64,000 bases of DNA, from NCBI RefSeq assembly GCF_030056575.1, contig NZ_JASHHX010000004.1, forward strand, positions 1 to 64,000. The letters are read 5' to 3'. Every line of letters starts with the position of its first letter. Within the stretch, counting starts at the first letter, position 1. This DNA is from Rhodoblastus sp. 17X3 (GTDB lineage Bacteria > Pseudomonadota > Alphaproteobacteria > Rhizobiales > Beijerinckiaceae). The translations under genes and the position numbers were made by a program. Shown piece after piece: positions 24,726 to 33,584 of this stretch. The notes beneath the pieces are model-generated. The model was not told the origin of the DNA, did not search any database, and was given only the letters and a program-made list of their open reading frames with translations.

Positions 24726-26528
24726 ATGAAGAAGTTCCTCGCCGCGCTCCTCAGTTCCACGGTGTTTTCGGCGCCCGCATTGGCCGCCGCGCCCGCGATT
24801 CCACCGAGCTACGTCAATCCCTCCGTCCTGCTGCGGCAGGTGACCGGCCTGACGGCCTCCTGCGCGGGCGACAGCACCTGCTGGACCGGGAACATCAGCA
24901 ATCCGGCGGGCTCGGCCTACGCCTATAACAACGTCAATTTCTGGGTCGGATCGCAGGCCAATTCCGAACTGGGCTGGCTCGCCGCGATCTCGAACAATGG
25001 CGTCGTCTATGATCCGGTGACGTTCGGCTTTCCGGGGTCTTGGGGCGGGCTGCTCTATGCCGTCCCGCTGACGCCCGGCGTCTGCACGCCCAACGCCACG
25101 CTGACGATCACGCCGAGCGCGCCGAGCGGCACGCCCGCCAATGCGGCATCGGCCTTCACGGTCACGACCGACGCCAATGGCTATGTCCAGCAGGTCGGCC
25201 AGAAGATCACGCCCGCGACGCAGGGTTCCGGCTATGTCGCCGGGGTGACTTTCGCGGTCAGCGGCGGATCGTGCTCCACCGCGATCACCTGGACCTGGGC
25301 GCTGACCGGCTCCGGCTCGTTCGGCACGCCGGGCGACACCACGGCGGGGATGCTGTACCGCATCCGCAATGACGTCTGCGCCAACCCGCCGGATATTCTG
25401 TTCATCGAGGCGGACACCAACGACATCACGGCGGGCAACAGCTACGCGACCATCATCGCCAATCTGCAAGCCTCTGTTCAGGCGGCGCAGGCCTGCGGCG
25501 TCCAGCGCGTCGTTCTCGCCCCGCTGACGCCGCGCAATAACGGAACCGGCGGCTGGACCGTCGCCATGGACCAGATGCGGATCCATGTGAACGGCTGGAG
25601 CGCGGCCTATGCTCAGATGTCACGCAAGGCGGCCAATGGCGCGGCGCAGGTGGTTTCCTTCGACGTCGACCATCTGTGGACGGACGCCACCAATTCCAAC
25701 GGCAATCCGCTCGCGGCGATGACCTATGACGGGCTGCACCCCAGCCCTCAGGGCGCATTCTTTTGGTCGCTGGCGGCCTATGCCGTGGTCAAGAATTGGC
25801 TGGCGCCCAACGCCTATATGCCGAACAGCTACAGCGATTATTATCACGCCACCAACAACCCGGCGGGGAACTTGCTGCAAGCTTCAGGCACGCCATGGGG
25901 CCTATTTTACGGGGCGACTGGAACGGCGAACGGCGGGTGTACGCCGTCAGCCAACGTCGGCACGGCGTGGACCGTATCTGGCTCCTTCACTGGCACGCCG
26001 ACCTGCACGGCGTCGCAGGAGACGAACGGCAATCGCACGGACGGTTTGAGCGGCCAGCGTCAGGTTGTCACGGTCAGCGATGTGACTGGCGGCACGAACG
26101 AACAGTTTTCGATCTCTAACTTCTACAACTACAGCGCAAATCTGACGATCGGAACCGATCTGATCTTTGGCCAGGTCGATCTTGACCTGTCGAACCAGTC
26201 GAACACCGAATATGTCGGCTTCGCGGTTCAGGAGACGGCGACGGTCCCGCAATGGTCCACCTGCCTCTATGCTGGCTCCGTCGGCGCAGCCTATCCGCTG
26301 CCGTCGAGCGCGGCGCTCGCCAAGCTGGACGACGCCAAAAATCTGACGGACTTCGGCAAGACGGCGGCGGGGTCGTTCAAGATCACCTGCCGCACGCCGC
26401 GCATCAAGACGCAGGCCGCGGCGAGCGCGTGGACCACGACGATCAAGTCTGCCGGCACGGCCTCCGGCGTGACCTGGACCGAGACGATCAAGGCGAGCAA
26501 CGCCGCCGTGCGCAAATACGGGCAGTAA
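24726..26528 (+). CDS. Secreted SGNH/GDSL-type hydrolase
   Basis: 600 residues with a Sec signal peptide (MKKFLAALLSSTVFSAPALA). SGNH-type blocks are visible: GDST near residue 48, ADTNDIT for the Asn block, and DGLHPSPQG for the catalytic Asp/His block. In this family they act on ester bonds of acylated polysaccharides or lipids. The C-terminal ~220 residues form a beta-rich domain, perhaps for binding. Its location between fibre and tailspike-like genes suggests surface-polysaccharide deacylation during adsorption or after lysis. Substrate unknown. Confidence 0.65.
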   Translation: MKKFLAALLSSTVFSAPALAAAPAIPPSYVNPSVLLRQVTGLTASCAGDSTCWTGNISNPAGSAYAYNNVNFWVGSQANSELGWLAAISNNGVVYDPVTFGFPGSWGGLLYAVPLTPGVCTPNATLTITPSAPSGTPANAASAFTVTTDANGYVQQVGQKITPATQGSGYVAGVTFAVSGGSCSTAITWTWALTGSGSFGTPGDTTAGMLYRIRNDVCANPPDILFIEADTNDITAGNSYATIIANLQASVQAAQACGVQRVVLAPLTPRNNGTGGWTVAMDQMRIHVNGWSAAYAQMSRKAANGAAQVVSFDVDHLWTDATNSNGNPLAAMTYDGLHPSPQGAFFWSLAAYAVVKNWLAPNAYMPNSYSDYYHATNNPAGNLLQASGTPWGLFYGATGTANGGCTPSANVGTAWTVSGSFTGTPTCTASQETNGNRTDGLSGQRQVVTVSDVTGGTNEQFSISNFYNYSANLTIGTDLIFGQVDLDLSNQSNTEYVGFAVQETATVPQWSTCLYAGSVGAAYPLPSSAALAKLDDAKNLTDFGKTAAGSFKITCRTPRIKTQAAASAWTTTIKSAGTASGVTWTETIKASNAAVRKYGQ

Positions 26529-26556
26529 AAACCGATGTCCAAAGAGGGTCAGGCGC

Positions 26557-27222
26557 ATGGTGACAACGTATAACCTTCGCGCGTCCAACAATGCCACCTT
26601 TCGCTGGACGCGCGACCTGTCGCAATGGGCGGCGGTCTACAATCTCTCGGCCGCCACGATCCGGATGCAGGCGAGGCTCTCGCCTCTCGCGTCGGCGCCG
26701 ATCGCTTACGAATGGAATTCGGCCAATTCCAACGGCGGCCAGGTAGCCTTCAATTCGATGACCAATCTTGCAGTTTTCGCAGCTCCGCTCGCGGACATGC
26801 TGAGCATGTCGAAGGCTCTTTATTACGACTGCCGACTCGAATTTACGGGCGGCGCGGCCGTGATCCTGTTCTCCGGCCACATACTCTGGACGCAGGGGCT
26901 GACGCGCGCGAGTACCGATGGCGCGGCGGTCGGCACTTCCGGGATAGGCGACACAGTCAGCGTTGACGGCGAAATCTCTGCAGCAACTGTCCCGCTGCCG
27001 CTTTCGCTGACGGCGGCGGTTGCCGCCGCGCAGGCGGCGGCGGCCTCGGTCACGGCATCTGGCTTGGCGACCCAGATCGCCGCCCTTCCGAAAGCCGAGC
27101 GCGCTGCTCTCTTTCAATCCCTGATCGCCTCCGCCGAAGTCTATTCCGGGTCGGGCCCGGCGCCCGTTCCGACTGGCGAGGCATTTATCAACGATTCAAA
27201 CTTTGTGGTGGTTGCCAAATGA
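26557..27222 (+). CDS. Tail/baseplate-associated protein, BppU-like N-terminus
   Basis: 221 residues with no signal peptide. The N-terminal ~115 residues (YNLRASNNATFRWTRDLSQW, YNLSAATIRMQARLSP) have the pattern of small immunoglobulin-like baseplate domains. The C-terminal part is Ala-rich helical (AAVAAAQAAAASVTA). It lies between the SGNH hydrolase and the beta-helix protein and overlaps the latter by four bases. The BppU comparison is tentative. Confidence 0.5.
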   Translation: MVTTYNLRASNNATFRWTRDLSQWAAVYNLSAATIRMQARLSPLASAPIAYEWNSANSNGGQVAFNSMTNLAVFAAPLADMLSMSKALYYDCRLEFTGGAAVILFSGHILWTQGLTRASTDGAAVGTSGIGDTVSVDGEISAATVPLPLSLTAAVAAAQAAAASVTASGLATQIAALPKAERAALFQSLIASAEVYSGSGPAPVPTGEAFINDSNFVVVAK

Positions 27223-28955
27223 TGCTCATGCACTTGAAAATCCTTGTCGCGGCGCTGCTCATTGCTGGATCTGCCTCCGCCCAGGGCGTGAACCCGACCC
27301 TGAACACCTCGTCCGGCGGCACCGGCAGTTCGGTTCCTCCGGTCGTCACGGTCTATCCCGGCCAGTCCATCCAGGCCGCCTTGACGGCGGTCGCTTCGAG
27401 TGGGGGAGAGGTCTTCGTCAAATCGGGGAGCTACCCGCAAAGCACGTCGCTTTTCATTTCGTCGAACACGCGCTTGCGGTGCGAGCCGGGGGCGACGATC
27501 ACATGGAACAGCGCGGGGTGGGTCGTGCAACCGCAGTTGGCGCCCTACAAGCTGGGGCTCGTCAATGCGAATTGGGCCGCGTCTTCTCTCACCGACCAGA
27601 ACATTGACGTTGAAGGATGCTCGGCCATCGCGGCGGGGACATTTGCGACCGACGCCGGGTTCCACCACATCAGCATTCGTAAAGCGTCGCGAATCCGCGT
27701 CAGAGAAAATGGGTTCGCGGGCGGCGGCGACGGCACGGCCATGCTCGGCACCAATGACACGGTGATCGTGGACAATGCGATGACCGGCGCGACCAACGCC
27801 TGCTGGGATCACTGGGAGGCTCCGACCGCTTTAACCGTTCGAAACAACGTCTGTACGACCAGCGAATATGGCGTCCTCGCGACAGGCACGGACACAGCCA
27901 CGACGCTGGTCGGACAGGCGATCGACGGTGAGATATCGGGCAACACCGTCAACATCGCCGGGGCCGGCGTCGGGGCGGCGGGAATTTGGCTCAATGGCCT
28001 TGGCCCGTCCGGCTCTGGCGCATCCAGGATAAAGGTTCACGACAATTCCATCGTCGGCGACGGCGCTTCGGTCTTCACCTGCCTGAATCTCAGCGGCAAC
28101 AGCTCCAGCAACGATTTTTCGCGCAATAGCTGCAAGAACGGCGCGGCAGGCTCGCAAGGCTTTGGCGGTGGATCGACCGACGCCGGCGGCACGCCGCGCG
28201 ACAGCGTCGTGATCGCCAACACCTTCGATAATATCAACGTCTCGGCCGGCAGCATCGCCACGATCCAGTTGCTCGGACCGAATATGCGCGCCTACCAGAA
28301 CCGGGTCATGAACGGGTCTTTCCCCTATTGCGTCTGGCTCGGCTCAACCAACAATGTCGCGCTGGACAATCGATGCGACGCCGGAACGTCCGGGATGTTC
28401 AATCTGACGGGATCGACGGCGCCGATCACCAGCGCCAATGGCGGCGGCATGTCCCTGATCTCGACCAAAACCGCCAATAATTCGGCGGCGAGCCTCGATT
28501 TTGCGGCGCTGCCGGGGGGCTACAACTCGCTCATGCTCGACTGCAACAACATCGTGCCTGCGACCTATAATGTCGGCATTGGCCTGCAAGTCGGCGAGGG
28601 GTCTGGCCCGACCTGGGAAACGGCAAATTATAAATATTCGGGCTCGGCCTATCGAAACGGGACGCCAAGCAACCCGTTCTCGACTTCGGACGCGCAGATT
28701 GCGACGTACACAGTCGGGATTTCGAACAGTTTTCCCTACAGCCTCAAGGCTTATATCTCGATGATCGGTTCCTACAAGATCATCAATTTCACGGCTTCCT
28801 ACATGAGCGCCGTCGACGGCCCCAACCTGACCTGGCTGACGGGATCGGGCGCCTATACGGGCGATTCGAACCCCATTACCGCCGTTCGGCTGCTCATTGG
28901 CTCGGGGAACATGGCCCAGGGGACATGCAGTCTCTACGGCCTGAGCCCGAACTGA
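27219..28955 (+). CDS. Exported right-handed beta-helix protein (tailspike/pectate-lyase-like)
   Basis: 578 residues overlapping the previous stop by four bases. The N-terminus has a Sec-type signal (MHLKILVAALLIAGSASAQG). A linker and a pectate-lyase-like entry (GQSIQAALTAVASSGGEVFV) are followed by coils rich in NNTV/N-x-V/S-x-N motifs (residues ~120-400) typical of parallel beta-helices. The C-terminal ~170 residues form another beta domain. It probably binds or cleaves a cell-surface polysaccharide. The catalytic residues cannot be assigned by eye. Confidence 0.7.
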   Translation: MMLMHLKILVAALLIAGSASAQGVNPTLNTSSGGTGSSVPPVVTVYPGQSIQAALTAVASSGGEVFVKSGSYPQSTSLFISSNTRLRCEPGATITWNSAGWVVQPQLAPYKLGLVNANWAASSLTDQNIDVEGCSAIAAGTFATDAGFHHISIRKASRIRVRENGFAGGGDGTAMLGTNDTVIVDNAMTGATNACWDHWEAPTALTVRNNVCTTSEYGVLATGTDTATTLVGQAIDGEISGNTVNIAGAGVGAAGIWLNGLGPSGSGASRIKVHDNSIVGDGASVFTCLNLSGNSSSNDFSRNSCKNGAAGSQGFGGGSTDAGGTPRDSVVIANTFDNINVSAGSIATIQLLGPNMRAYQNRVMNGSFPYCVWLGSTNNVALDNRCDAGTSGMFNLTGSTAPITSANGGGMSLISTKTANNSAASLDFAALPGGYNSLMLDCNNIVPATYNVGIGLQVGEGSGPTWETANYKYSGSAYRNGTPSNPFSTSDAQIATYTVGISNSFPYSLKAYISMIGSYKIINFTASYMSAVDGPNLTWLTGSGAYTGDSNPITAVRLLIGSGNMAQGTCSLYGLSPN

Positions 28956-29046
28956 GCGGATCTCCGCTCGAACCGTTCCCTCCCATTTCGCCGCCCTGGC
29001 CCCGCTCGAACGAATTCGCGGCGAGGCTTCTCCCTGGGGTTTTTCC

Positions 29047-29736
29047 ATGACCGACTTCCAAAACGTGCTGCTCGCCGTCGCTCCGCACGGCAAGCCGGCG
29101 ATCCGCAACGGATTCGCCGCCGCGCTGCCGGATTGTATCTTTCGCGCCAGTCTCACGACGGAGCTTCGGCTGGCGCATTTCCTTGCCCAATGCGCGCATG
29201 AAAGCGCCGGGCTGGCGACGATGACCGAATATGCGAGCGGCAAGGCCTATGAGGGCCGCAAGGACCTCGGCAACACGCAAGCCGGCGACGGCGTTCACTT
29301 CAAGGGGCGGGGCCTGATCCAGCTCACCGGCCGCGCGAATTACAAGGCCGCCGGCGATGCGCTCGGCTTGCCGCTCGAAACCAATCCGACCCGCGCCGGC
29401 GATTTCCCGGACGCCGCGCTGACGGCCGCCTGGTTCTGGAAGCAGAAGGGCCTCGGCGCTCTGGCCGACAAGGACGACATCGAGGGCGTCACGCGCTGCG
29501 TCAATGGCGGCCTGAACGGCCTCGCCAGCCGCAAGGCCTATCTCGCCAAGGCGAAGGCGGCGCTCGCCGATCTCAAGGGCGCGCTGACGGCCGGCGCGGC
29601 GCAGGAGGCCGCCAAGGCCAAAGCCCAAGGCGCGACAGGAGTCGGCGGCGTTGCCCCTTCGCCGGGGCGCAAGACCGATCCGGGCTCGGCCTATCCGCTC
29701 GATCTCGTCCGCTCGCGGATCTTGGGGCGGCAATAG
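29047..29736 (+). CDS. GH19-family endolysin
   Basis: 229 residues. Residues ~1-175 are a chitinase-like glycoside hydrolase family 19 domain: AQCAHESAGLATMTEYASG contains the catalytic acid Glu and a second Glu, and GVHFKGRGLIQLTGRANY and AAWFWKQKGL are typical. These enzymes cleave the peptidoglycan glycan strand at host lysis. The C-terminal tail is Ala/Lys/Gly-rich without a recognised binding domain. There is no signal peptide, so release would depend on the holin-like gene that follows. Confidence 0.9.
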   Translation: MTDFQNVLLAVAPHGKPAIRNGFAAALPDCIFRASLTTELRLAHFLAQCAHESAGLATMTEYASGKAYEGRKDLGNTQAGDGVHFKGRGLIQLTGRANYKAAGDALGLPLETNPTRAGDFPDAALTAAWFWKQKGLGALADKDDIEGVTRCVNGGLNGLASRKAYLAKAKAALADLKGALTAGAAQEAAKAKAQGATGVGGVAPSPGRKTDPGSAYPLDLVRSRILGRQ

Positions 29737-29806
29737 AGGCGCGGATCTCGATCTTCGGCGGCTTCCCGTCGCCGAAGATTTCTCTTTTCATCTCAAGGAG
29801 GAGATC

Positions 29807-29995
29807 ATGAACAGTCTTGTGAATATGGGGCATTGGTTGCTGGCTCGAATGGAGGAGCCTTCGACCTGGGCGGGCTCAGGCGTCCTGGCAGTCGCGGCCC
29901 ATGCCTATTTCGGCGCGGCGGGCGATGCCGCGATTGCCTTGCTCGCTGCCATCGGCGGCTTTTTCGCTGTGGTCATCCCGGAAAAAAAGCCGTGA
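29807..29995 (+). CDS. Holin-like small membrane protein
   Basis: 62 residues with a strong AAGGAGGAG ribosome site. One long hydrophobic region (~residues 22-57, SGVLAVAAHAYFGAAG and AAIALLAAIGGFFAVVIP) can form one or two membrane helices, with a short charged C-terminus (PEKKP). Size, membrane topology and position directly after the endolysin support a holin role, letting the endolysin reach the cell wall. The stop overlaps the next start. Confidence 0.6.
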   Translation: MNSLVNMGHWLLARMEEPSTWAGSGVLAVAAHAYFGAAGDAAIALLAAIGGFFAVVIPEKKP

Positions 29996-30384
29996 ACTGG
30001 TCATCCGCCGCCGTCGCCCTGGGCAAATTGCTGCGTGCGACGGACGCTGCCGGCGCGGCGGCGCTCAAGGCCGATCCTGCATTGCTGCAGTCCGTTACGT
30101 TCGAACAGATTGTTCGTGGCGTCGGAATTGCCAGAGCCTTGCCCTGGTCCGATATGCTTTCGGTTCTGGAAGGCCATTTTTCCGATCCGCAAAGAACGGT
30201 CTCGACGATCGAGGAAGTTCTTCAGGCGCTCGCACCCTTCATTCCGGGCGTCATTCTGTTCGAGGATGCGGCGCAGGTCATCGCCGTTCTTTGCGAGCTC
30301 AATGTCATCCAGACGCAGCATGGCCCGACGGCGCCGATTTTCGGATCGGACGGCGCGCAATATCGGCCCGCGCCTTTCATCTGA
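29992..30384 (+). CDS. Uncharacterised phage protein in the lysis module
   Basis: 130 residues from a GTG start overlapping the holin-like stop by four bases (GTGA). It is mostly helical and acidic (LKADPALLQSVTFEQIVRGV, PWSDMLSVLEGHFSD, LFEDAAQVIAVLCELNVIQ), with no signal peptide and no clear membrane segment. I do not recognise the family. Coupling to the holin-like gene suggests a late function. Confidence 0.55.
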   Translation: MNWSSAAVALGKLLRATDAAGAAALKADPALLQSVTFEQIVRGVGIARALPWSDMLSVLEGHFSDPQRTVSTIEEVLQALAPFIPGVILFEDAAQVIAVLCELNVIQTQHGPTAPIFGSDGAQYRPAPFI

Positions 30385-30407
30385 AAATTCCTCAAAGGAT
30401 TTCTTTC

Positions 30408-30704
30408 ATGTTTCGCAAGCTTCACGCTGGCGCGCTTGCTGGCGCGCTCATTTCGGCCGCTCCCGCCGCGGCCATGTCGAATAACGTCATTTCGGAAATC
30501 GAGGCCGCGCTCGCTTTTGGCGATGCGGTGGTTTGCGATGTTTCGCACGTCGCCAATGTCGCCCTCATTGTCGAACAGGCCGTCAATCAGGGCAAGGCGA
30601 CGCCGCTGGTTCGTGTGGGAGCGACATCGTCCGTGCAGGCGGCGAGCGATGCGATTTGCCGGAGTTTTGGCGGCGTCGTGAAACAGGGCGCGGTTGCGCG
30701 CTGA
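30408..30704 (+). CDS. Small exported protein of the lysis module
   Basis: 98 residues with a Sec signal peptide (MFRKLHAGALAGALISAAPA, cleavage near AAA-MSN). AAAGGA precedes the start. The mature part (~75 residues) is predicted helical with two cysteines (VVCDVSHVANVAL, ASDAICRSFGGVV) that could form a disulfide in the periplasm. It may be a periplasmic lysis accessory. The family is not recognised. Confidence 0.5.
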   Translation: MFRKLHAGALAGALISAAPAAAMSNNVISEIEAALAFGDAVVCDVSHVANVALIVEQAVNQGKATPLVRVGATSSVQAASDAICRSFGGVVKQGAVAR

Positions 30705-30750
30705 GGCGGTTCGGCGAGAGCTTTGTCCTGACGAGTGGAAACCGGAAGTG

Positions 30751-31023
30751 ATGTCTGCTGATTTGAATGGCGGCGAATTGCCAAACTGGCTTGTCACCCT
30801 GGGCGCCAGCGCCTTGACGGCGGTGGGCGGTTTCGTCCTCGCTCTGGTCAATCGCGGCCCGGCGATGCAGGCCGCCGTCGACGAGCGTTTGCGCACCTTG
30901 ATCGACGGTTATGAAAGGCGCGTCGACGATCTGACTCTGGAAGTGCATTCCCTGCGCGAGGAGGTGGTGAATTTGCGCCGCGCCCTGGCCGAGGCGCATT
31001 TGCAAACGGGTTTCGGCGCCTAG
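30751..31023 (+). CDS. Membrane-anchored coiled-coil protein, last gene of the cluster
   Basis: 90 residues with a GGAAG ribosome site. A single membrane helix (~residues 11-32, WLVTLGASALTAVGGFVLAL) is followed by a long amphipathic coiled coil (LRTLIDGYERRVDDLTLEVH, SLREEVVNLRRALAEAH). This topology resembles inner-membrane spanin-like or phage lysis accessory proteins. It is the last gene before a strong terminator, marking the right end of the phage operon. Confidence 0.55.
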   Translation: MSADLNGGELPNWLVTLGASALTAVGGFVLALVNRGPAMQAAVDERLRTLIDGYERRVDDLTLEVHSLREEVVNLRRALAEAHLQTGFGA

Positions 31024-31066
31024 TCCATCTTTCCTGCATAGGCGGAGTTGAGGCTCCGCATTTGAG

Positions 31067-31096
31067 ACCGCCCGGCGAAAGCCGGGCGGTTTTTTT
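31067..31096 (+). terminator. Rho-independent terminator ending the phage operon
   Basis: Perfect 10-bp stem ACCGCCCGGC/GCCGGGCGGT around a GAAA tetraloop, followed by a run of seven T. It lies 44 bases after the last phage gene. An AT-rich stretch (31110-31160) follows before the SOS operon. Confidence 0.92.
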
Positions 31097-31183
31097 GCGT
31101 TCCGATTCAAGCAAGCCATTCTCATATAAACATAAAAAATCATATACTTATATCAAATCGTGACCCTTCGTGAGAGACTCCGC

Positions 31184-31228
31184 TTGACTCTGGGCGCGTT
31201 TGGGTTTGTTTTAGAACAAATAGCGAAC
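31184..31228 (+). promoter_or_regulatory. SOS promoter with LexA box ahead of imuA
   Basis: GAAC-AAATAGC-GAAC at 31214-31228 is a perfect alphaproteobacterial LexA box (direct repeat GAAC-N7-GAAC, i.e. GTTC-N7-GTTC on the other strand). A -35-like TTGACT lies at 31184-31189, which would place the -10 at or next to the box, so LexA would cover the promoter. The box ends 18 bases before the chosen imuA start. LexA control of imuA-imuB-dnaE2 is established in Caulobacter and other alphaproteobacteria. Confidence 0.85.
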
Positions 31229-31246
31229 ACTAGCAGGATGCGACCC

Positions 31247-32104
31247 ATGCATGGGATCGATGCGTGGCGGGATGCTTCGTCGTCCCGCGCTAAAACCTTG
31301 GCCGCGTTGCGTTCGGCTCTTGCCAGGATCGAAGGCAGGCATGGCGACGGAAATCATGCGGAGCGATCCGGCCTCTTCGCCCTGGGCGCGCCGGATGTGG
31401 ATGTTTTTCTCGGCGGCGGGTTGGAGCGCGCCTGCCTGCATGAAGTGCAGGCGCCTTGCGACGCCGATTGGCCGGCGGCCGTTGGTTTCGGCCTGGCTCT
31501 CGCATTGCGCGCCGCGCCGGGGCGGCCTCTGCTTTGGGCGCGGCAGGATTTTCTGGAAAGCGAGGCGGGGCGTCTGAGCGGCTTGGGGCTGGCGGAATTC
31601 GGCGCCGATCCCGCGGCCTTGTCGCTGGTGCGCGGACGCGACGCCGAGGCCGTCTTGCGCGCGGCCGTCGACGCGGCGCGGTGCAAGAGCCTGGGCGCGG
31701 CCCTGATCGAAATTTCCGGCGCCCCGCGCGCACTCGATCTCACGGCGACCTTGCGTCTGGCGCGGTCGGCGGAGGCCTCCGGCGTCACGCTTTTTCTGCT
31801 GCGCATTCGCGTCGATGGAGTGAAAACGGGACCACCCAGCGCCGCTGTCTCGCGTTGGCGCGCGGGCGCACAGAACTCCCGGGCTTTGCTTGCCAATGCG
31901 CCGGGCGCGCCTTGTTTTTCCGTAACGCTGCTGCGGCGTCGCGGCGGCGCGGCCGATCGTTCCTGGCGTTTGGAGTGGCTACGTGACCGAGGCTTGTTTC
32001 GTGAAACCGTCGAGACTCACAATGCGCCGCTATCTGGCTCTGTTCCTGCCCTTCCTGCCGACGGAGCGCTGGCGTCCTTTCCAACCTGGCGGCGCGCCGG
32101 ATGA
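31247..32104 (+). CDS. imuA: ImuA, SOS mutagenesis accessory protein
   Basis: 285 residues from the ATG at 31247, chosen because AGGA lies nine bases upstream and because it starts downstream of the LexA box; longer in-frame starts would run through the box. ImuA is a RecA/SulA-like protein lacking a standard Walker A. Typical segments are LGAPDVDVFLGGGLERACLHE, FGLALALRAAPGRPLLWAR and the C-terminal WRLEWLRDRGLFRE. It recruits or activates the ImuB-DnaE2 translesion polymerase complex after DNA damage. It overlaps imuB by 83 bases, so the genes are co-transcribed. Confidence 0.88.
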   Translation: MHGIDAWRDASSSRAKTLAALRSALARIEGRHGDGNHAERSGLFALGAPDVDVFLGGGLERACLHEVQAPCDADWPAAVGFGLALALRAAPGRPLLWARQDFLESEAGRLSGLGLAEFGADPAALSLVRGRDAEAVLRAAVDAARCKSLGAALIEISGAPRALDLTATLRLARSAEASGVTLFLLRIRVDGVKTGPPSAAVSRWRAGAQNSRALLANAPGAPCFSVTLLRRRGGAADRSWRLEWLRDRGLFRETVETHNAPLSGSVPALPADGALASFPTWRRAG

Positions 32105-33584
32105 GGCGGCGCCCTTCGCGCTTGTCGAAAGGCGGAACAATGCACAGAGGCTTTATGCGCTCGATCCCGCCGCCTTGCGCCAGGGGCTTGCGGTCGGCCT
32201 GACTTTGGCCGACGCGCGCGCTCGTCTGCCGCAGCTTCGAGTCGCCGAGGCGGACCGGCGGGCGGACCGAGAAATTCTCCTGCGGCTGGCGGCGCGTTGC
32301 GAGCGCTATACGCCCCTGACGGCTCTGGACGAGCCGCATGGCCTCGTGCTCGACGTGTCGGGCTGCGCCCATTTGTTCGGTGGCGAGGCCGGGCTTCTTT
32401 CTTGCGCGCTCGGGGACATGGCGGAGCTGGGTTTTTCCGCCCGCGCGGCTCTGGCCCCGACGCCCGATTGCGCGCGCGCGCTGGCGCGCTTTTCCGCTGG
32501 CGGCATTTTCTCGCCGGATGAGGCGGCGGCGATCGCCGCGCGCCTGCCGCTCGCCGCTCTGGAGGCGGAAGAGGATGCGCTTCTCGCCTTGAGCCGCGCC
32601 GGGCTGAAAACGATCGGCGACCTGGCCCGGCGCCCCTCGCGCGCGTTTGCGGCTCGTTTCGGCTCCGATTTTCCTCATAAGATCGAGCGGCTGCTCGGAC
32701 GCGAGGATCTGCGCGTCAGCCCTTTGCGGCTGCCGCCCGATTGCATGGTCGAGCGGCATTTTATCGAGCCCTTGATGCAGCGCGAGTCCATCGAAGCCGT
32801 CTTGCAGGATCTGATGCAGGAGGCCCGGGCGCTGCTGGAGCGGCGCGGGCAGGGCGGGCGCCTTTTCGAGGCCAGTTTCTTCCGCGCCGATGGTTTCGTC
32901 CGCCGGCTGTCGGTCGAAACCTTGCGGCCGACGCGCGACCCGAAAATTCTTGTTCTGCTGTTTCGAGAAAAGCTCGACTCCCTGGCCGATCCGCTCGATC
33001 CTGGCTTCGGTTTCGACGCCTTGCGCCTCGCTGTGCCGCGCGCCGAAAATTTTGAAGCCGCGCAAGGCGATTTCGATGCGGCGGCGGCTCGGGAAACGGA
33101 GCGAGAATTGAGCGAATTGCTCGATCGCCTGACGACGCGTTTCGGCCGCGCCCGCGTGCTTCGTTTCATGCAAGGCGACTCTTATGCGCCCGAACATGAA
33201 AGCCGCGCGGTCCCCGCCGCGACGGCGACGGCTCTGTCCAAGTCCAATTTATCCAACAAGATCTGGCCCACGCCGCAGGAAGACGAACCTCCAGCGCGGC
33301 CGCTCACTCTGTTCGATCCGCCGCAGCCGGTCGAGGTTCTGGCTCTGGCGCCGGACAGCCCCCCGGCGCGCTTCCGCTGGCGCCGGAAGATGCATGACGT
33401 GCTGCGCGCGGAAGGGCCGGAGCGCATCGCGCCGGATTGGGCGCATTCCGGGCCGCAAGAGCCGACGCGCGATTACTACCGCGTCGAGGATGTGGAAGGC
33501 CGGCGTTTCTGGCTGTTCCGGCGCGGCCTTTACGAACGCGGCGATGAAGCGCCGCGCTGGTTTCTGCACGGGCTTTTCGCGTGA
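32022..33584 (+). CDS. imuB: ImuB, inactive Y-family polymerase-like hub
   Basis: 520 residues from MRRYLALFLPFLPTERW. A Y-family polymerase-like fold (LDEPHGLVLDVSGCAHLFGG, RAALAPTPDCARALARF, then thumb and little-finger regions), but ImuB proteins lack the catalytic acids and act as an adaptor between the beta clamp, ImuA and DnaE2. A clamp-binding-like sequence PLTLFDPP occurs near residue 440, before a C-terminal domain ending RRFWLFRRGLYERG. An in-frame GTG at 31983 is an alternative start. It overlaps dnaE2 by four bases (GTGA). Confidence 0.88.
   Translation: MRRYLALFLPFLPTERWRPFQPGGAPDEAAPFALVERRNNAQRLYALDPAALRQGLAVGLTLADARARLPQLRVAEADRRADREILLRLAARCERYTPLTALDEPHGLVLDVSGCAHLFGGEAGLLSCALGDMAELGFSARAALAPTPDCARALARFSAGGIFSPDEAAAIAARLPLAALEAEEDALLALSRAGLKTIGDLARRPSRAFAARFGSDFPHKIERLLGREDLRVSPLRLPPDCMVERHFIEPLMQRESIEAVLQDLMQEARALLERRGQGGRLFEASFFRADGFVRRLSVETLRPTRDPKILVLLFREKLDSLADPLDPGFGFDALRLAVPRAENFEAAQGDFDAAAARETERELSELLDRLTTRFGRARVLRFMQGDSYAPEHESRAVPAATATALSKSNLSNKIWPTPQEDEPPARPLTLFDPPQPVEVLALAPDSPPARFRWRRKMHDVLRAEGPERIAPDWAHSGPQEPTRDYYRVEDVEGRRFWLFRRGLYERGDEAPRWFLHGLFA

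Noticed and set aside
30099-30115. LexA-like repeat GTTC-N9-GTTC in the lysis module
   Set aside because: Spacing is nine, not seven, and it lies inside a coding region.
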